A stretch of DNA of 14,900 nucleotides from Alphaproteobacteria bacterium (GCA_018883285.1 VEQJ01000008.1:1-14900); one strand, 5' to 3'; counted from the stretch's first letter, positions 1 to 7,128 are shown. The notes: generated by a model from the sequence alone, not told the origin. A program made the numbers and translations.

Positions 1-318
1 ATTCTTCCAAAACAAGCGCGCCGATCCTTAACCCAAGATAACGGCACCGAGTTCTCGCTGCATCATAAATTGCAGCAAATCGGCATGCAAACCTACTTCT
101 GCAATCCCCACAGCCCATGGCAAAAAGATGGCATCGAAAATATGAACGGCCGTTTGCGTCGCTATCTTCCCTTGCGCACTGATATATCAACACTTTCTAA
201 TGAACTGGTCGCCCTGTTAGCCCATAGAATCAATCATATCCCCAGAAAATGCCTTGACTACAAAACCCCCGCTGAAGTCTTCTATAATCACCTGTTGCAC
301 TTCAAATGTGAATCCACC
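1..318 (+). mobile_element. Right end of an IS30-family insertion sequence
   Basis: The transposase gene shows that an insertion sequence reaches into the window from the left. In IS30-type elements the transposase gene runs nearly to the right terminal inverted repeat. The segment at about 295-318, starting TTGCACTTCAAATGTGAATC, is the likely right repeat, and the element would end at about 318, beside the palindrome at 319-336. The left end is not visible, so the repeat cannot be confirmed by pairing and the exact border is inferred. Confidence 0.45.
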
Positions 319-339
319 CTCCCGCCTGCGCGGGAGTGA
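1..339 (+). CDS. IS30-family transposase, C-terminal part (5' end outside window)
   Basis: The reading frame is open from base 1 and stops at TGA 337-339, leaving 112 visible residues. This is the end of the DDE catalytic domain of an IS30-type transposase, which cuts and joins the ends of its own element. The motif QDNGTEF holds the second catalytic Asp (residue 13 here). PWQKDGIENMNGRLRRYLP holds the catalytic Glu (residue 46). The spacing of 33 residues matches the DD(33)E rule of the family. The downstream part (RINHIPRKCLDYKTPAEVF) is the usual IS30 C-terminus. The last eight residues (STLPPARE) and the stop are encoded largely by a palindromic repeat at 319-336, so the natural end of the protein may have been changed. 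The first catalytic Asp and the N-terminal helix-turn-helix lie outside the window, so activity cannot be judged. Confidence 0.9.
   Translation: MLPKQARRSLTQDNGTEFSLHHKLQQIGMQTYFCNPHSPWQKDGIENMNGRLRRYLPLRTDISTLSNELVALLAHRINHIPRKCLDYKTPAEVFYNHLLHFKCESTLPPARE
319..336. repeat. REP-like palindrome (7-bp arms, 4-base loop)
   Basis: The arms CTCCCGC (319-325) and GCGGGAG (330-336) are perfect reverse complements around the loop CTGC, followed by TGACG. The core CCCGCCTGCGCGGG resembles a short dispersed palindrome I recall from intergenic DNA of many proteobacteria, usually written ATTCCCGCCTGCGCGGGAAT. It overlaps the 3' end of the transposase frame and would form a stable RNA hairpin. Copy number in this genome cannot be seen here. 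Confidence 0.65.
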
Positions 340-346
340 CGACTTT

Positions 347-371
347 GGTGCGGATAGGGCGCCGCCTTTTT
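347..371 (+). terminator. Weak terminator-like hairpin with T5
   Basis: GG(TG)CGG at 347-353 can pair with CCGCC at 362-366 with a two-base bulge, and five T residues follow at 367-371. Together with the stronger palindrome just upstream this may stop transcription leaving the insertion sequence before nuoA. The stem is short and the call is tentative. Confidence 0.25.
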
Positions 372-425
372 AACCTCCCCATTGTCATCTTATCCTTTGT
401 GGAGTGAATAACAAATCAGCTGCAT

Positions 426-455
426 TTGACCGATTGTCTTTGTTCGCGGTTAGGG
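426..455 (+). promoter_or_regulatory. Weak candidate promoter before nuoA
   Basis: TTGACC (426-431) is a good -35 match. The best nearby -10 is TTAGGG (450-455) after an 18-base spacer, which is poor. A second option is TTGTCA at 382-387 with the weak TGAATA at 405-410. The six-gene run from nuoA needs a promoter and the 129 bases after the insertion sequence are the obvious place, but neither candidate is convincing. Confidence 0.25.
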
Positions 456-468
456 ATAGATTGCCGTT

Positions 469-825
469 ATGCTTGCAACCTATCTTCCCATTTTGGTTTT
501 CATCCTGCTGGCCACTGGCCTGGCGGGCGGGATAATCGTGGCATCGCTGCTGGTGGCGCCGCGCGCGCCCGATAAGGAAAAGCTGTCGCCCTATGAGTGC
601 GGTTTTGAGCCGTTTGACGATGCCCGCCGCAAATTCGACATTCGTTTTTATCTGGTGGCGATTTTGTTTATCATTTTTGACCTTGAGGTGGCCTTTCTGT
701 TCCCCTGGGCGGTATCGCTGAATACCACGGGGGTGGCGGGTTTGCTGTCGATGCTGATGTTCCTGGGCGTGTTGACGATCGGCTTTGTCTATGAATGGAA
801 AAAGGGGGCGTTGGAATGGCATTAA
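469..825 (+). CDS. nuoA: NADH-quinone oxidoreductase subunit A
   Basis: A 118-residue inner-membrane subunit of respiratory complex I (the ND3 homologue), which helps couple quinone reduction to proton pumping. Three hydrophobic helices are visible at about residues 5-29, 60-82 and 87-108. The long loop after helix 1 carries the signature SPYECGFEP with Cys44, equivalent to the conserved ND3 loop cysteine. [11 protein letters not shown] (residues 70-80) is the conserved acidic part of helix 2. Length is normal for the family. The stop overlaps the start of nuoB by 10 bases, as is common in nuo operons. The gene lies 130 bases after an IS30-type end, and no other nuo gene precedes it in the window. 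Confidence 0.97.
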   Translation: MLATYLPILVFILLATGLAGGIIVASLLVAPRAPDKEKLSPYECGFEPFDDARRKFDIRFYLVAILFIIFDLEVAFLFPWAVSLNTTGVAGLLSMLMFLGVLTIGFVYEWKKGALEWH

Positions 826-1421
826 ACCTGTTTTCAAAGGGGGGTGCAGTGCCCGCCAGCGGTTCTGACCTGGAAAATCCCGCCTTGCTAGAGGCCAACC
901 CCATTTTCGCGGAGCAGTATGACCAGCTGCACCATGAAGTGTCGGATCGCGGCTTTGTCGTGACCAAATTCGATAACCTGGTGCGGTGGGCGCGGGGCAG
1001 CAGCCTGTGGCCGATGTCCTTTGGTCTGGCCTGCTGCGCGGTGGAGATGATGCAGACGGCGGCCAGCCGTTACGACCTGGATCGCTTTGGCGTGGTCTTT
1101 CGCCCCAGCCCGCGCCAGTCGGATGTGATGATCGTGGCGGGCACGCTGACCAACAAAATGGCCGCGCCGTTGCGTAAGGTTTATGACCAAATGGCTGAGC
1201 CGCGCTGGGTAATTTCCATGGGATCCTGCGCCAATGGCGGCGGCTATTACCACTATTCTTACTCGGTGGTGCGTGGGTGCGACCGCATCGTGCCGGTGGA
1301 TGTGTATGTGCCGGGTTGCCCGCCAACGGCAGAGGCTTTGTTGTATGGCATCATGGTGTTGCAGAAGAAAATCCAAAAAAAACAGATTCGTCGTGTGCCA
1401 TTGTCTGAAAGCATCGGATAG
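816..1421 (+). CDS. nuoB: NADH-quinone oxidoreductase subunit B (N2 cluster subunit)
   Basis: A 201-residue peripheral subunit of complex I (PSST homologue) that holds the terminal [4Fe-4S] cluster N2 and passes electrons to quinone. The four cluster ligands are present: Cys73-Cys74 in [11 protein letters not shown], Cys138 in [15 protein letters not shown] and Cys168 in [14 protein letters not shown]. An ATG at 795 would add seven residues. I prefer the ATG at 816 because MALNLF begins in the usual way, a G-rich stretch (AAGGGGG) lies upstream, and the overlap with nuoA shrinks to 10 bases. The C-terminus ([13 protein letters not shown]) includes an A8 run near 1375-1382. The next gene is gcvT after nine bases; nuoC, which normally follows, is missing here. 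Confidence 0.97.
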   Translation: MALNLFSKGGAVPASGSDLENPALLEANPIFAEQYDQLHHEVSDRGFVVTKFDNLVRWARGSSLWPMSFGLACCAVEMMQTAASRYDLDRFGVVFRPSPRQSDVMIVAGTLTNKMAAPLRKVYDQMAEPRWVISMGSCANGGGYYHYSYSVVRGCDRIVPVDVYVPGCPPTAEALLYGIMVLQKKIQKKQIRRVPLSESIG

Positions 1422-1430
1422 GGCAGGGCG

Positions 1431-2579
1431 ATGGTGGATTCCCCCCTGCTGACCCCCCTTTATCATTGGCATCAGGCGCAGGGCGCAAAGCTGGTACCCT
1501 TTGCCGGTTGGCAGATGCCCCTGCAATACGCGGGCATTGTCGCGGAACATCTGCACACCCGTTCAGCGGCCAGCCTGTTTGACGTTAGCCATATGGGGCA
1601 GCTGCTGCTGACGGGGCGGGGGGCGGATCGCGCCCTGGAGCAGCTGTTGCCCGGCGATATTGTCGGCCTGGCCGAAGGACGCATGCGCTGCAGCCTGTTG
1701 ACCCTAAGCCATGGTGGGATTCTGGACGATCTGATGGTGGTGCGCCTGCCCAGTCAGGAGGCGGAGAGTCAGGGGGCAGTGAGTCGCCTGCATCTGATTA
1801 TCAACGCGGCGCGGCGGCAGGTGGATGAGGCGCATTTGCGGGCGCATCTGCCCCCCGATGTGCAGCTGGAGGTTCTGAGCAATCGGGCGCTGCTGGCGTT
1901 GCAGGGGCCAACGGCGGCGGCTGTACTGGCACCCCTGTCGCCTAAGGCCATAGATTTGCCCTTTATGGCGGCGGCTGAGCTGATGGTGGGGGATATCCCA
2001 TGCCTGGTGATGCGGTCGGGCTATACGGGGGAGGATGGGTTTGAACTCTCCTGCGCCGCTGAGAATGCCGTTGCCCTGGCCGACCTGTTGATAGCGCAAG
2101 AGGGCGTGCTGCCCGCTGGATTGGGGGCGCGTGACAGCCTGCGGCTGGAGGCGGGGTTATGTCTGTATGGCCATGATATTGATGAGCAGACCAACCCCGT
2201 GGAGGCAGGGTTGGTTTGGACGATTGCCAAGCATCGGCGCGATGATTCGCAGGGCTTCCTGGGGGCGGCGGCGGTGCTGAGCGCGCTAAAAAACAAAGCG
2301 GCGGCAGGTGCCCGCCAACGCGTCGGACTAACCCTGGCGGCGGGCAATCCGCCCGCGCGGGAGGGGGCGGTGATTGAGAATCTGGCTGGCCAGCCGATTG
2401 GCGTGGTGACCAGCGGCGGTTTTTCCCCCAGCCTACAATTGCCGATAGCGATGGGCTATGTTCCCGCTGATGTAGCGGCGGGGGGGGTGCAGGTGGTGGT
2501 GCGCGGCCAACGCTATCCCGCCACCCTGACCCTATTGCCTTTTGTGCCAAACTGCTATGTGCGCCCCACCAAACCATAG
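1431..2579 (+). CDS. gcvT: Aminomethyltransferase (glycine cleavage T protein)
   Basis: This 382-residue cytoplasmic enzyme transfers the methylene group from aminomethyl-lipoyl H protein to tetrahydrofolate, releasing ammonia and 5,10-methylenetetrahydrofolate. Family marks are FAGWQMPLQY near residue 25, DVSHMGQ (51-57), GGILDDLMV with the Asp pair 99-100 that includes the expected catalytic Asp, SGYTGEDGFEL, GARDSLRLEAGLCLYGHDID and PVEAGLVW in the folate-binding core, and the C-terminal barrel with TSGGFSPSL and IAMGYV. Length is close to the usual 365-380. It starts nine bases after nuoB and is followed three bases later by the ATG pair of gcvH, so it looks co-transcribed with both. Homopolymer runs are notable: two C6 runs near the start and a G8 run at 2480-2487, all in frame. 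Confidence 0.96.
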   Translation: MVDSPLLTPLYHWHQAQGAKLVPFAGWQMPLQYAGIVAEHLHTRSAASLFDVSHMGQLLLTGRGADRALEQLLPGDIVGLAEGRMRCSLLTLSHGGILDDLMVVRLPSQEAESQGAVSRLHLIINAARRQVDEAHLRAHLPPDVQLEVLSNRALLALQGPTAAAVLAPLSPKAIDLPFMAAAELMVGDIPCLVMRSGYTGEDGFELSCAAENAVALADLLIAQEGVLPAGLGARDSLRLEAGLCLYGHDIDEQTNPVEAGLVWTIAKHRRDDSQGFLGAAAVLSALKNKAAAGARQRVGLTLAAGNPPAREGAVIENLAGQPIGVVTSGGFSPSLQLPIAMGYVPADVAAGGVQVVVRGQRYPATLTLLPFVPNCYVRPTKP

Positions 2580-2588
2580 GAGATGTTG

Positions 2589-2963
2589 ATGAAATACTAC
2601 ACCAAAGAGCATGAATGGCTGGAACTGGCGGCGGACGGCATTGCCACCGTCGGCATTACCGATTACGCCCAGAAACAGTTGGGCGATGTGGTGTATGTAG
2701 AGCTGCCCGCCATTGGCAAAGCGGTGACACAGTCTGGCGAAATGGCGGTGGTGGAGTCGGTAAAGGCCGCTAGTGAGGTTTATGCGCCGATCAGTGGCAC
2801 GGTGGTGGCGGTGAATCAGGATTTGCCCGCCAATCCCGCGCTGGTCAATTCGGAACCGCAAGGGGCTGGCTGGTTTGTCAAGCTGCAGCTGTCGGATGAG
2901 GGGGAGTTGGCCAAGCTGTTGGATGAGGCGGGTTATCAAACCTATCTGGCCAGTCTGTCGTAA
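2589..2963 (+). CDS. gcvH: Glycine cleavage system H protein (lipoyl carrier)
   Basis: This small soluble lipoyl protein shuttles the aminomethyl intermediate between the P, T and L proteins. From ATG 2589 it has 124 residues, starting MKYYTKEHEWLE as H proteins do. The lipoylation site is Lys59 in VVESVKAASEVYAPISG, with the hairpin and following G-T-V-V strand intact. An in-frame ATG at 2583 adds two residues, but AGGAG at 2578-2582 stands six bases before 2589, which decides the start. The Shine-Dalgarno overlaps the gcvT stop, suggesting translational coupling. Length is typical. It lies between gcvT and gcvPA, the usual gcv order. Confidence 0.97.
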   Translation: MKYYTKEHEWLELAADGIATVGITDYAQKQLGDVVYVELPAIGKAVTQSGEMAVVESVKAASEVYAPISGTVVAVNQDLPANPALVNSEPQGAGWFVKLQLSDEGELAKLLDEAGYQTYLASLS

Positions 2964-3002
2964 CATTGCCCGCAAAACCCTGATTCCCTGGAGTTCCCCA
3001 AC

Positions 3003-4361
3003 GTGCGCTATCTTCCCCTAACCGCCGCCGATCGCCAAGCGATGTTGGCCACTTGTGGCGTTGACACCATCCGTGAGCTTTACAGCGGCGTGGCGGACAG
3101 CGCCTGGCATGACGGGCTGTTTAAGGATTTGCCGCTGGGGCTGAACGAATGGCAAACCGAATTGGCGGTGCGGCAATTGGCCGATCAGAACCAAACCGTT
3201 GGGCAATTGGCCAGTTTTTGTGGGGCGGGGGCATACCGCCACCATGTGCCCGCCGCGGTTGACCACCTGATTCAGCGGGGGGAGTTCCTAACCTCCTACA
3301 CCCCCTATCAGCCCGAAATATCCCAAGGCACCCTGCAATATCTGTTTGAATTCCAAACGATGGTGGCGCGGCTGACCGGTATGGATGTCGCCAACGCCTC
3401 CATGTATGATGGATCAACAGCCTGCGCTGAGGCGGTGACGATGGCCAACCGCATCACGGGGCGCAACAAGGCCTTGCTGTCGGGGCAGCTGCATCCGCAC
3501 TATGCCGCGGTGGTGCAAAGCATGGCGCGCTGGACGGGGGTGGAGCTGACCCTGGCAGAGCCTGACCCGCTGAATACCGAAGAGTTGATTGGCCAAATTA
3601 CCCCCGACCTTAGCTGTGTGGTGGTGCAATACCCCAGCTTTTTTGGCCATCTTAATGACTACAGTCGCTTGGCCAAGGCTTGTCAGGCGGCGGGCGTGCT
3701 GTTGGTGGTGGCGGTCAGTGAGATTGTCGCGCTGGGGCTGTTGAAAAGCCCTGGCAGCATGGGCGCGGATATTGTGGTGGCTGAGGGGCAATCGCTGGGC
3801 AACGGACTGAACTTCGGTGGCCCCTATGTGGGCTTGTTCGCCACCCGTGCCAACTATGTGCGGCAGATGCCTGGCCGCTTGGTCGGCGAAACGGTTGATA
3901 CCAATGGCCAACGCGGCTTCGTCCTGACCCTGGTCGCGCGGGAGCAGCATATTCGCCGCGATAAGGCAACCAGCAATATCTGTACCAATTCAGGGCTTTG
4001 TGCGCTGGCCTTCACCATTCACCTGAGTTTGTTGGGAGAGCAGGGCTTGCGCCGCCTGGCCGCGCTGAACCACGCGGCGGCCAGCGATATGGTGCAACAG
4101 CTTATGAAACAGCGGCACGAATTTGGAAAAATTTCGGTCTGCAACCAAACCTATTTTAATGAATTTTTGTTGGATTTGGGGCAGCCCGCAGAGCCCCTGG
4201 TTGAACGATGGGCTGCAAAGGGGCTGTTGGCGGGGGTGCCGTTAAGCCGTCTGTATCCCCACCAGCCTAAACTGGCCAACCACCTGCTGGTGGCGGCGAC
4301 GGAGCTGACGCAGCAGCATCATAAAGATCAATTCTATCAAGCGTTGAAAGAGATTTGTTAA
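3003..4361 (+). CDS. gcvPA: Glycine dehydrogenase (decarboxylating) subunit 1
   Basis: The N-terminal half of the two-subunit P protein, 452 residues, which pairs with GcvPB to decarboxylate glycine and load the aminomethyl group onto the H protein. Recognisable stretches are MRYLPLTAADRQAML at the start, FCGAGAYRHHVPAAVDHL, SQGTLQYLFEFQTMVARLTGMDVANASMYDG (the last two of these being the standard family blocks), NFGGPYVGLFA, and MPGRLVGETVD followed by GFVLTLVAREQHIRRDKATSNICTNSGL near residues 280-330. Length is close to the usual 440-455. The start is GTG, with CTGGAG at 2988-2993 nine bases upstream. It ends one base before gcvPB, fitting a 1:1 complex. The PLP lysine is expected in the partner, not here. 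Confidence 0.96.
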   Translation: MRYLPLTAADRQAMLATCGVDTIRELYSGVADSAWHDGLFKDLPLGLNEWQTELAVRQLADQNQTVGQLASFCGAGAYRHHVPAAVDHLIQRGEFLTSYTPYQPEISQGTLQYLFEFQTMVARLTGMDVANASMYDGSTACAEAVTMANRITGRNKALLSGQLHPHYAAVVQSMARWTGVELTLAEPDPLNTEELIGQITPDLSCVVVQYPSFFGHLNDYSRLAKACQAAGVLLVVAVSEIVALGLLKSPGSMGADIVVAEGQSLGNGLNFGGPYVGLFATRANYVRQMPGRLVGETVDTNGQRGFVLTLVAREQHIRRDKATSNICTNSGLCALAFTIHLSLLGEQGLRRLAALNHAAASDMVQQLMKQRHEFGKISVCNQTYFNEFLLDLGQPAEPLVERWAAKGLLAGVPLSRLYPHQPKLANHLLVAATELTQQHHKDQFYQALKEIC

Positions 4362-4362
4362 G

Positions 4363-5868
4363 ATGACCGCCGACACCGCAATGCCAATGCTGAATCCCGC
4401 CGGCCATCGTGGATTGCACCATGAGGAGCCGTTGCTGTTCGAACTTAGCCAGGCGGGCACAGCGGGAACCGATTGGGCTGAACCCGCGCAGGCGGGGCAG
4501 GGTGATGCCCTGGGTGGATTGATGCGGCAGGATGCCATCGGCCTGCCCGAACTTAGCGAGCCGCAGGTGGTGCGGCATTTCACCCGCCTGAGTCAGCAGA
4601 ACTATGCCATCGACAGCGGTATCCTGCCGTTGGGATCCTGCACCATGAAATACAACCCGCGCCTGAATGAAAAGCTGGCGCGCCTGCCAGGTCTGGCGGA
4701 GATTCACCCGCTGCAACCGCTATCCACCGTGCCTGGCGCGTTGAAGCTGATTGAAAATCTGGCCGATTGGTTGGTGCGCTTAACGGGGATGGATGCAGTG
4801 GCGATGACCCCCGCCGCCGGTGCCCATGGCGAAATGTGTGGCATGATGCTGATTAAGGCGGCGTTGCAGGATCAGGAGGGGGGGGCGCAACGCCAACGGG
4901 TGCTGGTGCCTGAATCGGCGCATGGCACCAACCCCGCTACCGCCGCCGCCCTGGGCTTTAAGGTGCAGGCGATCCCCAGCAATGGGCGCGGCCGCACCGA
5001 TCTGGCGGCGTTTAGGGCGGCTTTGGGGTCGGATGTGGCGGCGGTGATGCTGACCAACCCCAACACCTGTGGCCTGTTTGAGGATGAAATTTTGGAGATT
5101 GCCGCGGGTATTCATGGCGTGGGCGGCTATTTCTATGGTGATGGCGCCAATTTTAACGCCATCGTCGGGCGGGTGAAGCCAGCCGAACTGGGGCTGGATT
5201 GCATGCATATCAATCTGCACAAAACCTTTTCGACCCCGCATGGTGGTGGGGGGCCTGGCAGTGGGCCAGTCGTCATGAACGCCCGCCTTGCCCCCTATGC
5301 CCCCATACCGTTTTTGCAGCACCAGCAGGGCAAAACCCGATGGATGGAGCAGGATGCCAGCGGCAAGTCTATCGGCCGTCTGCGCGCCTTTCACGGGCAG
5401 TTTGCTACCTTTGTTCGCGCCTATGCCTATATGCTAAGCCTGGGCGCCGATGGGTTGCAGCAGGCGTCCGCCGATGCGGTGCTGAACGCCAATTATTTGC
5501 TGGCGCGGTTGCAAGATGCCCTGACCCCCGCTTATTCTGCCCCCTGTATGCACGAAGCCCTGTTCAGCGATAAGTTTTTGGATGGGACGGGGCTGACGAC
5601 TCTGGACTATGCCAAGGGGATGATTGATGCGGGTTATCACCCGATGACCATGTATTTCCCGCTGGTGGTTCACGGCGCCCTGCTGTTTGAACCAACCGAG
5701 ACGGAGTCAAAGGCCACCCTGGATGAATTTGTTGAGGCCTTAAAAATTCTGGCCGACATCGCCAAAAAGGATCCCAGCCGTCTGCAACAAGCGCCCCTGT
5801 ATGCACCGCGTCGCCGTTTGGATGAAACCCAGGCGGCCAGATCCCCACGCCTGGTCTGGACAACCTAA
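4363..5868 (+). CDS. gcvPB: Glycine dehydrogenase (decarboxylating) subunit 2
   Basis: The PLP-bearing C-terminal half of the two-subunit P protein, 501 residues. The cofactor lysine is Lys287 in HINLHKTFSTPHGGGGPGSGP, followed by the glycine-rich loop. Other family blocks are GILPLGSCTMKYNPR (87-100), TGMDAVAMTPAAGAHGE, PESAHGTNPA (183-192), TNPNTCGLFE, YGDGANFNAIVGR and, towards the end, DYAKGMIDAGYHPMTMYFP. It decarboxylates glycine together with GcvPA in the cytoplasm. It starts one base after the gcvPA stop and ends the nuoA-gcvPB run; no L-protein gene follows. A G8 run at 4878-4885 lies in frame. I saw no terminator hairpin after it. Confidence 0.97.
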   Translation: MTADTAMPMLNPAGHRGLHHEEPLLFELSQAGTAGTDWAEPAQAGQGDALGGLMRQDAIGLPELSEPQVVRHFTRLSQQNYAIDSGILPLGSCTMKYNPRLNEKLARLPGLAEIHPLQPLSTVPGALKLIENLADWLVRLTGMDAVAMTPAAGAHGEMCGMMLIKAALQDQEGGAQRQRVLVPESAHGTNPATAAALGFKVQAIPSNGRGRTDLAAFRAALGSDVAAVMLTNPNTCGLFEDEILEIAAGIHGVGGYFYGDGANFNAIVGRVKPAELGLDCMHINLHKTFSTPHGGGGPGSGPVVMNARLAPYAPIPFLQHQQGKTRWMEQDASGKSIGRLRAFHGQFATFVRAYAYMLSLGADGLQQASADAVLNANYLLARLQDALTPAYSAPCMHEALFSDKFLDGTGLTTLDYAKGMIDAGYHPMTMYFPLVVHGALLFEPTETESKATLDEFVEALKILADIAKKDPSRLQQAPLYAPRRRLDETQAARSPRLVWTT

Positions 5869-5902
5869 GCACGGTAAGAAGGGCTGTTGTTATCAGAGGC
5901 TC

Positions 5903-5931
5903 TTGTTGATTCACCCTTTGGATTCTATAGT
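5903..5931 (+). promoter_or_regulatory. Candidate chpT promoter with two GANTC sites
   Basis: TTGTTG (5903-5908), a 17-base spacer and TATAGT (5926-5931) form a reasonable sigma70-type promoter in the 138 bases between gcvPB and chpT. Two GATTC sequences (5908-5912 and 5921-5925) lie in it, one overlapping the end of the -35 box and one touching the -10 box; they are the only GANTC sites in this gap. GANTC is the CcrM methylation site, and in Caulobacter methylated GANTC near -35/-10 boxes recruits GcrA. The promoter and its control are inferred. Confidence 0.45.
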
Positions 5932-6006
5932 AACGCCTACAGACGGCGATACCGCCATCATAGCGGCCTGTCTTCCCTAACTTTTTACCGCCAAAAGGCA
6001 AAGGCA

Positions 6007-6708
6007 ATGAACATGAATTACTCCCTAGGGTTCTTTGAACAGCTGATGGTAAAATTTTGCCACGATCTGGCGGGGCCCATCGGCGCGGTGGCCAACGGGT
6101 TAGAGCTGATGGAAGATTTGGGGGAAAATGTCGAAAGCGAGATTTTTAAGCTGGTCAGGCAATCCTCATCAACCGTATCGCACCGCCTGCGTTATTTTCG
6201 GATGGCCTATGGCGTGATAGGCGCGGATGACCAGATGGTTGGCCTGGGCGAAATTAGGCCAGTGGTCGAAAATTATTACAGCGGTGAAAAGCTGCAATTC
6301 ACCTGGGGCATTGATCCCAATCTATCCTCACTACCGGTATCGGCGGTTAAGTTGATTCTCAATTTGCTGTTGGTGGCCAATGGCTGTTTGTTGCGCGCGG
6401 GTGAAATTGTGTTGGGATTAGAGAAACATGGCGGCGATCAGCTGGTTATTACGCTAACGATTCAGGGGCCTGGCGTGTTGATTCCCCCCCATTACGCGCA
6501 AGTTTGGAATGATCAAGTCAGTGGGGCTGTCGACCAAAAAGCGGTGCAGGCCTTGTTCATCAAGCATCTAGCGCATCAATACAACGCCAAATTCACCCAT
6601 CAGCTGTTGAAAGAGGGGGAGGGGGATAGGTTGACTGCACCCAACCACCAATTCGATAAAAGTGAGGCCGTTCGCCTGCAACTCACCCTGGCGGCGGTTG
6701 CCGACTAA
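6007..6708 (+). CDS. chpT: ChpT-like histidine phosphotransferase
   Basis: A 233-residue cytoplasmic protein. Residues 17-36 (FCHDLAGPIGAVANGLELME) match the hallmark helix of ChpT, with the presumed phosphate-accepting His19. The next helix, with RLRYFRMAYG, also fits. The rest resembles the degenerate GHKL-like fold of this family without clear ATP-binding N and G boxes, as expected. ChpT takes phosphate from the hybrid kinase CckA and passes it to CtrA and CpdR, controlling cell cycle and motility in Alphaproteobacteria. The frame opens earlier (a TTG at 5887), but AAAAGG at 5993-5998 and the start of similarity favour ATG 6007; ATG 6013 is also possible. A C7 run lies near 6484-6490. Neither cckA nor ctrA is nearby, so function rests on the motif. 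Confidence 0.82.
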   Translation: MNMNYSLGFFEQLMVKFCHDLAGPIGAVANGLELMEDLGENVESEIFKLVRQSSSTVSHRLRYFRMAYGVIGADDQMVGLGEIRPVVENYYSGEKLQFTWGIDPNLSSLPVSAVKLILNLLLVANGCLLRAGEIVLGLEKHGGDQLVITLTIQGPGVLIPPHYAQVWNDQVSGAVDQKAVQALFIKHLAHQYNAKFTHQLLKEGEGDRLTAPNHQFDKSEAVRLQLTLAAVAD

Positions 6709-6841
6709 TCACGGTAATCTTTTGGCGGCACTGTTCCCGTGGCGAGGGGTTTTTGGCGGGTATAATCATGACGCGGTTGGGGCACGTGGTCAGCATTTGT
6801 AAGAAAATTTGGAAATATCGTCAGATTGCTGCAATTCATGC

Positions 6842-6870
6842 TTGACGCTTTTGTTGGGTCAACATAGTAT
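6842..6870 (+). promoter_or_regulatory. Sigma70-like promoter of the secE-rpoC cluster
   Basis: TTGACG (6842-6847), a spacer of exactly 17 bases and TAGTAT (6865-6870) make the strongest promoter match I found. It lies about 40 bases before secE and could drive secE-nusG and the ribosomal/RNA polymerase genes behind them. A perfect TATAAT at 6761-6766 further upstream has no fitting -35 box. The rest of the 204-base gap (6709-6912) shows no gene, tRNA or clear terminator. Confidence 0.6.
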
Positions 6871-6912
6871 GCCGCTCTTGATTAAACTGTTGGAAAAGCA
6901 TTTTTACGGCGG

Positions 6913-7116
6913 ATGGCGATGTTGGCACGATTGGCGCACATGGGCACTTTTTTTGGAGAGGTTCGCCAAGAGCTTGTTAAGGTCACTTGGCCAAAGCGGC
7001 GTGAGGCCATTATGACATCGGTCTTTGTGTTCGTTATGGTGGTATTGGCGTCAATATTTTTCTTGCTGGTCGATCAGGCTTTTGGATTTCTTATTCGCAA
7101 CTTGTTAAGTTTATAA
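6913..7116 (+). CDS. secE: Preprotein translocase subunit SecE
   Basis: A 67-residue single-span inner-membrane protein of the SecYEG translocon, holding SecY together. The conserved amphipathic segment EVRQELVKVTWPKRREA (about 16-32) precedes one transmembrane helix at about 36-60. This is the short SecE form found outside the enteric bacteria. The start is uncertain: ATGs at 6913, 6919 and 6940 are in frame. The second has GGCGGATGG close by, and the third gives MGTFFGEVRQE, near the start of similarity. I give the longest form. nusG follows after 12 bases, the near-universal secE-nusG pairing, which supports the call. Confidence 0.93.
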   Translation: MAMLARLAHMGTFFGEVRQELVKVTWPKRREAIMTSVFVFVMVVLASIFFLLVDQAFGFLIRNLLSL

Positions 7117-7128
7117 ATCGATTTTTTC

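Noticed and set aside
340..468. Glycine riboswitch before the nuoA-gcv run
   Set aside because: The 129-base gap is too short for the usual tandem aptamer and shows no matching paired core; the nuoB-gcvT gap has only nine bases.
385..1556. Long minus-strand open frames opposite nuoA, nuoB and gcvT
   Set aside because: They overlap clearly conserved genes on the + strand, have Arg/Pro/His-rich low-quality translations and no recognisable domain; they follow from the GC-rich codon use of the real genes.
5887..6006. Longer ChpT-like protein starting at TTG 5887
   Set aside because: The extra 40 residues show no similarity to the family, overlap the candidate promoter, and have no ribosome binding site; ATG 6007 has AAAAGG at a good distance.
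6731..6766. Perfect TATAAT at 6761-6766 and a CCC/GGGG hairpin with T5 after chpT
   Set aside because: No -35 box stands at 16-18 bases before the TATAAT, and the hairpin has only three or four pairs; TTGACG-N17-TAGTAT at 6842-6870 is a much better promoter.
6709..6912. A tRNA-Trp or tuf gene before secE, as in many Proteobacteria
   Set aside because: No tRNA T-loop (GGTTCGA) or cloverleaf arms and no EF-Tu coding sequence are visible in the gap.
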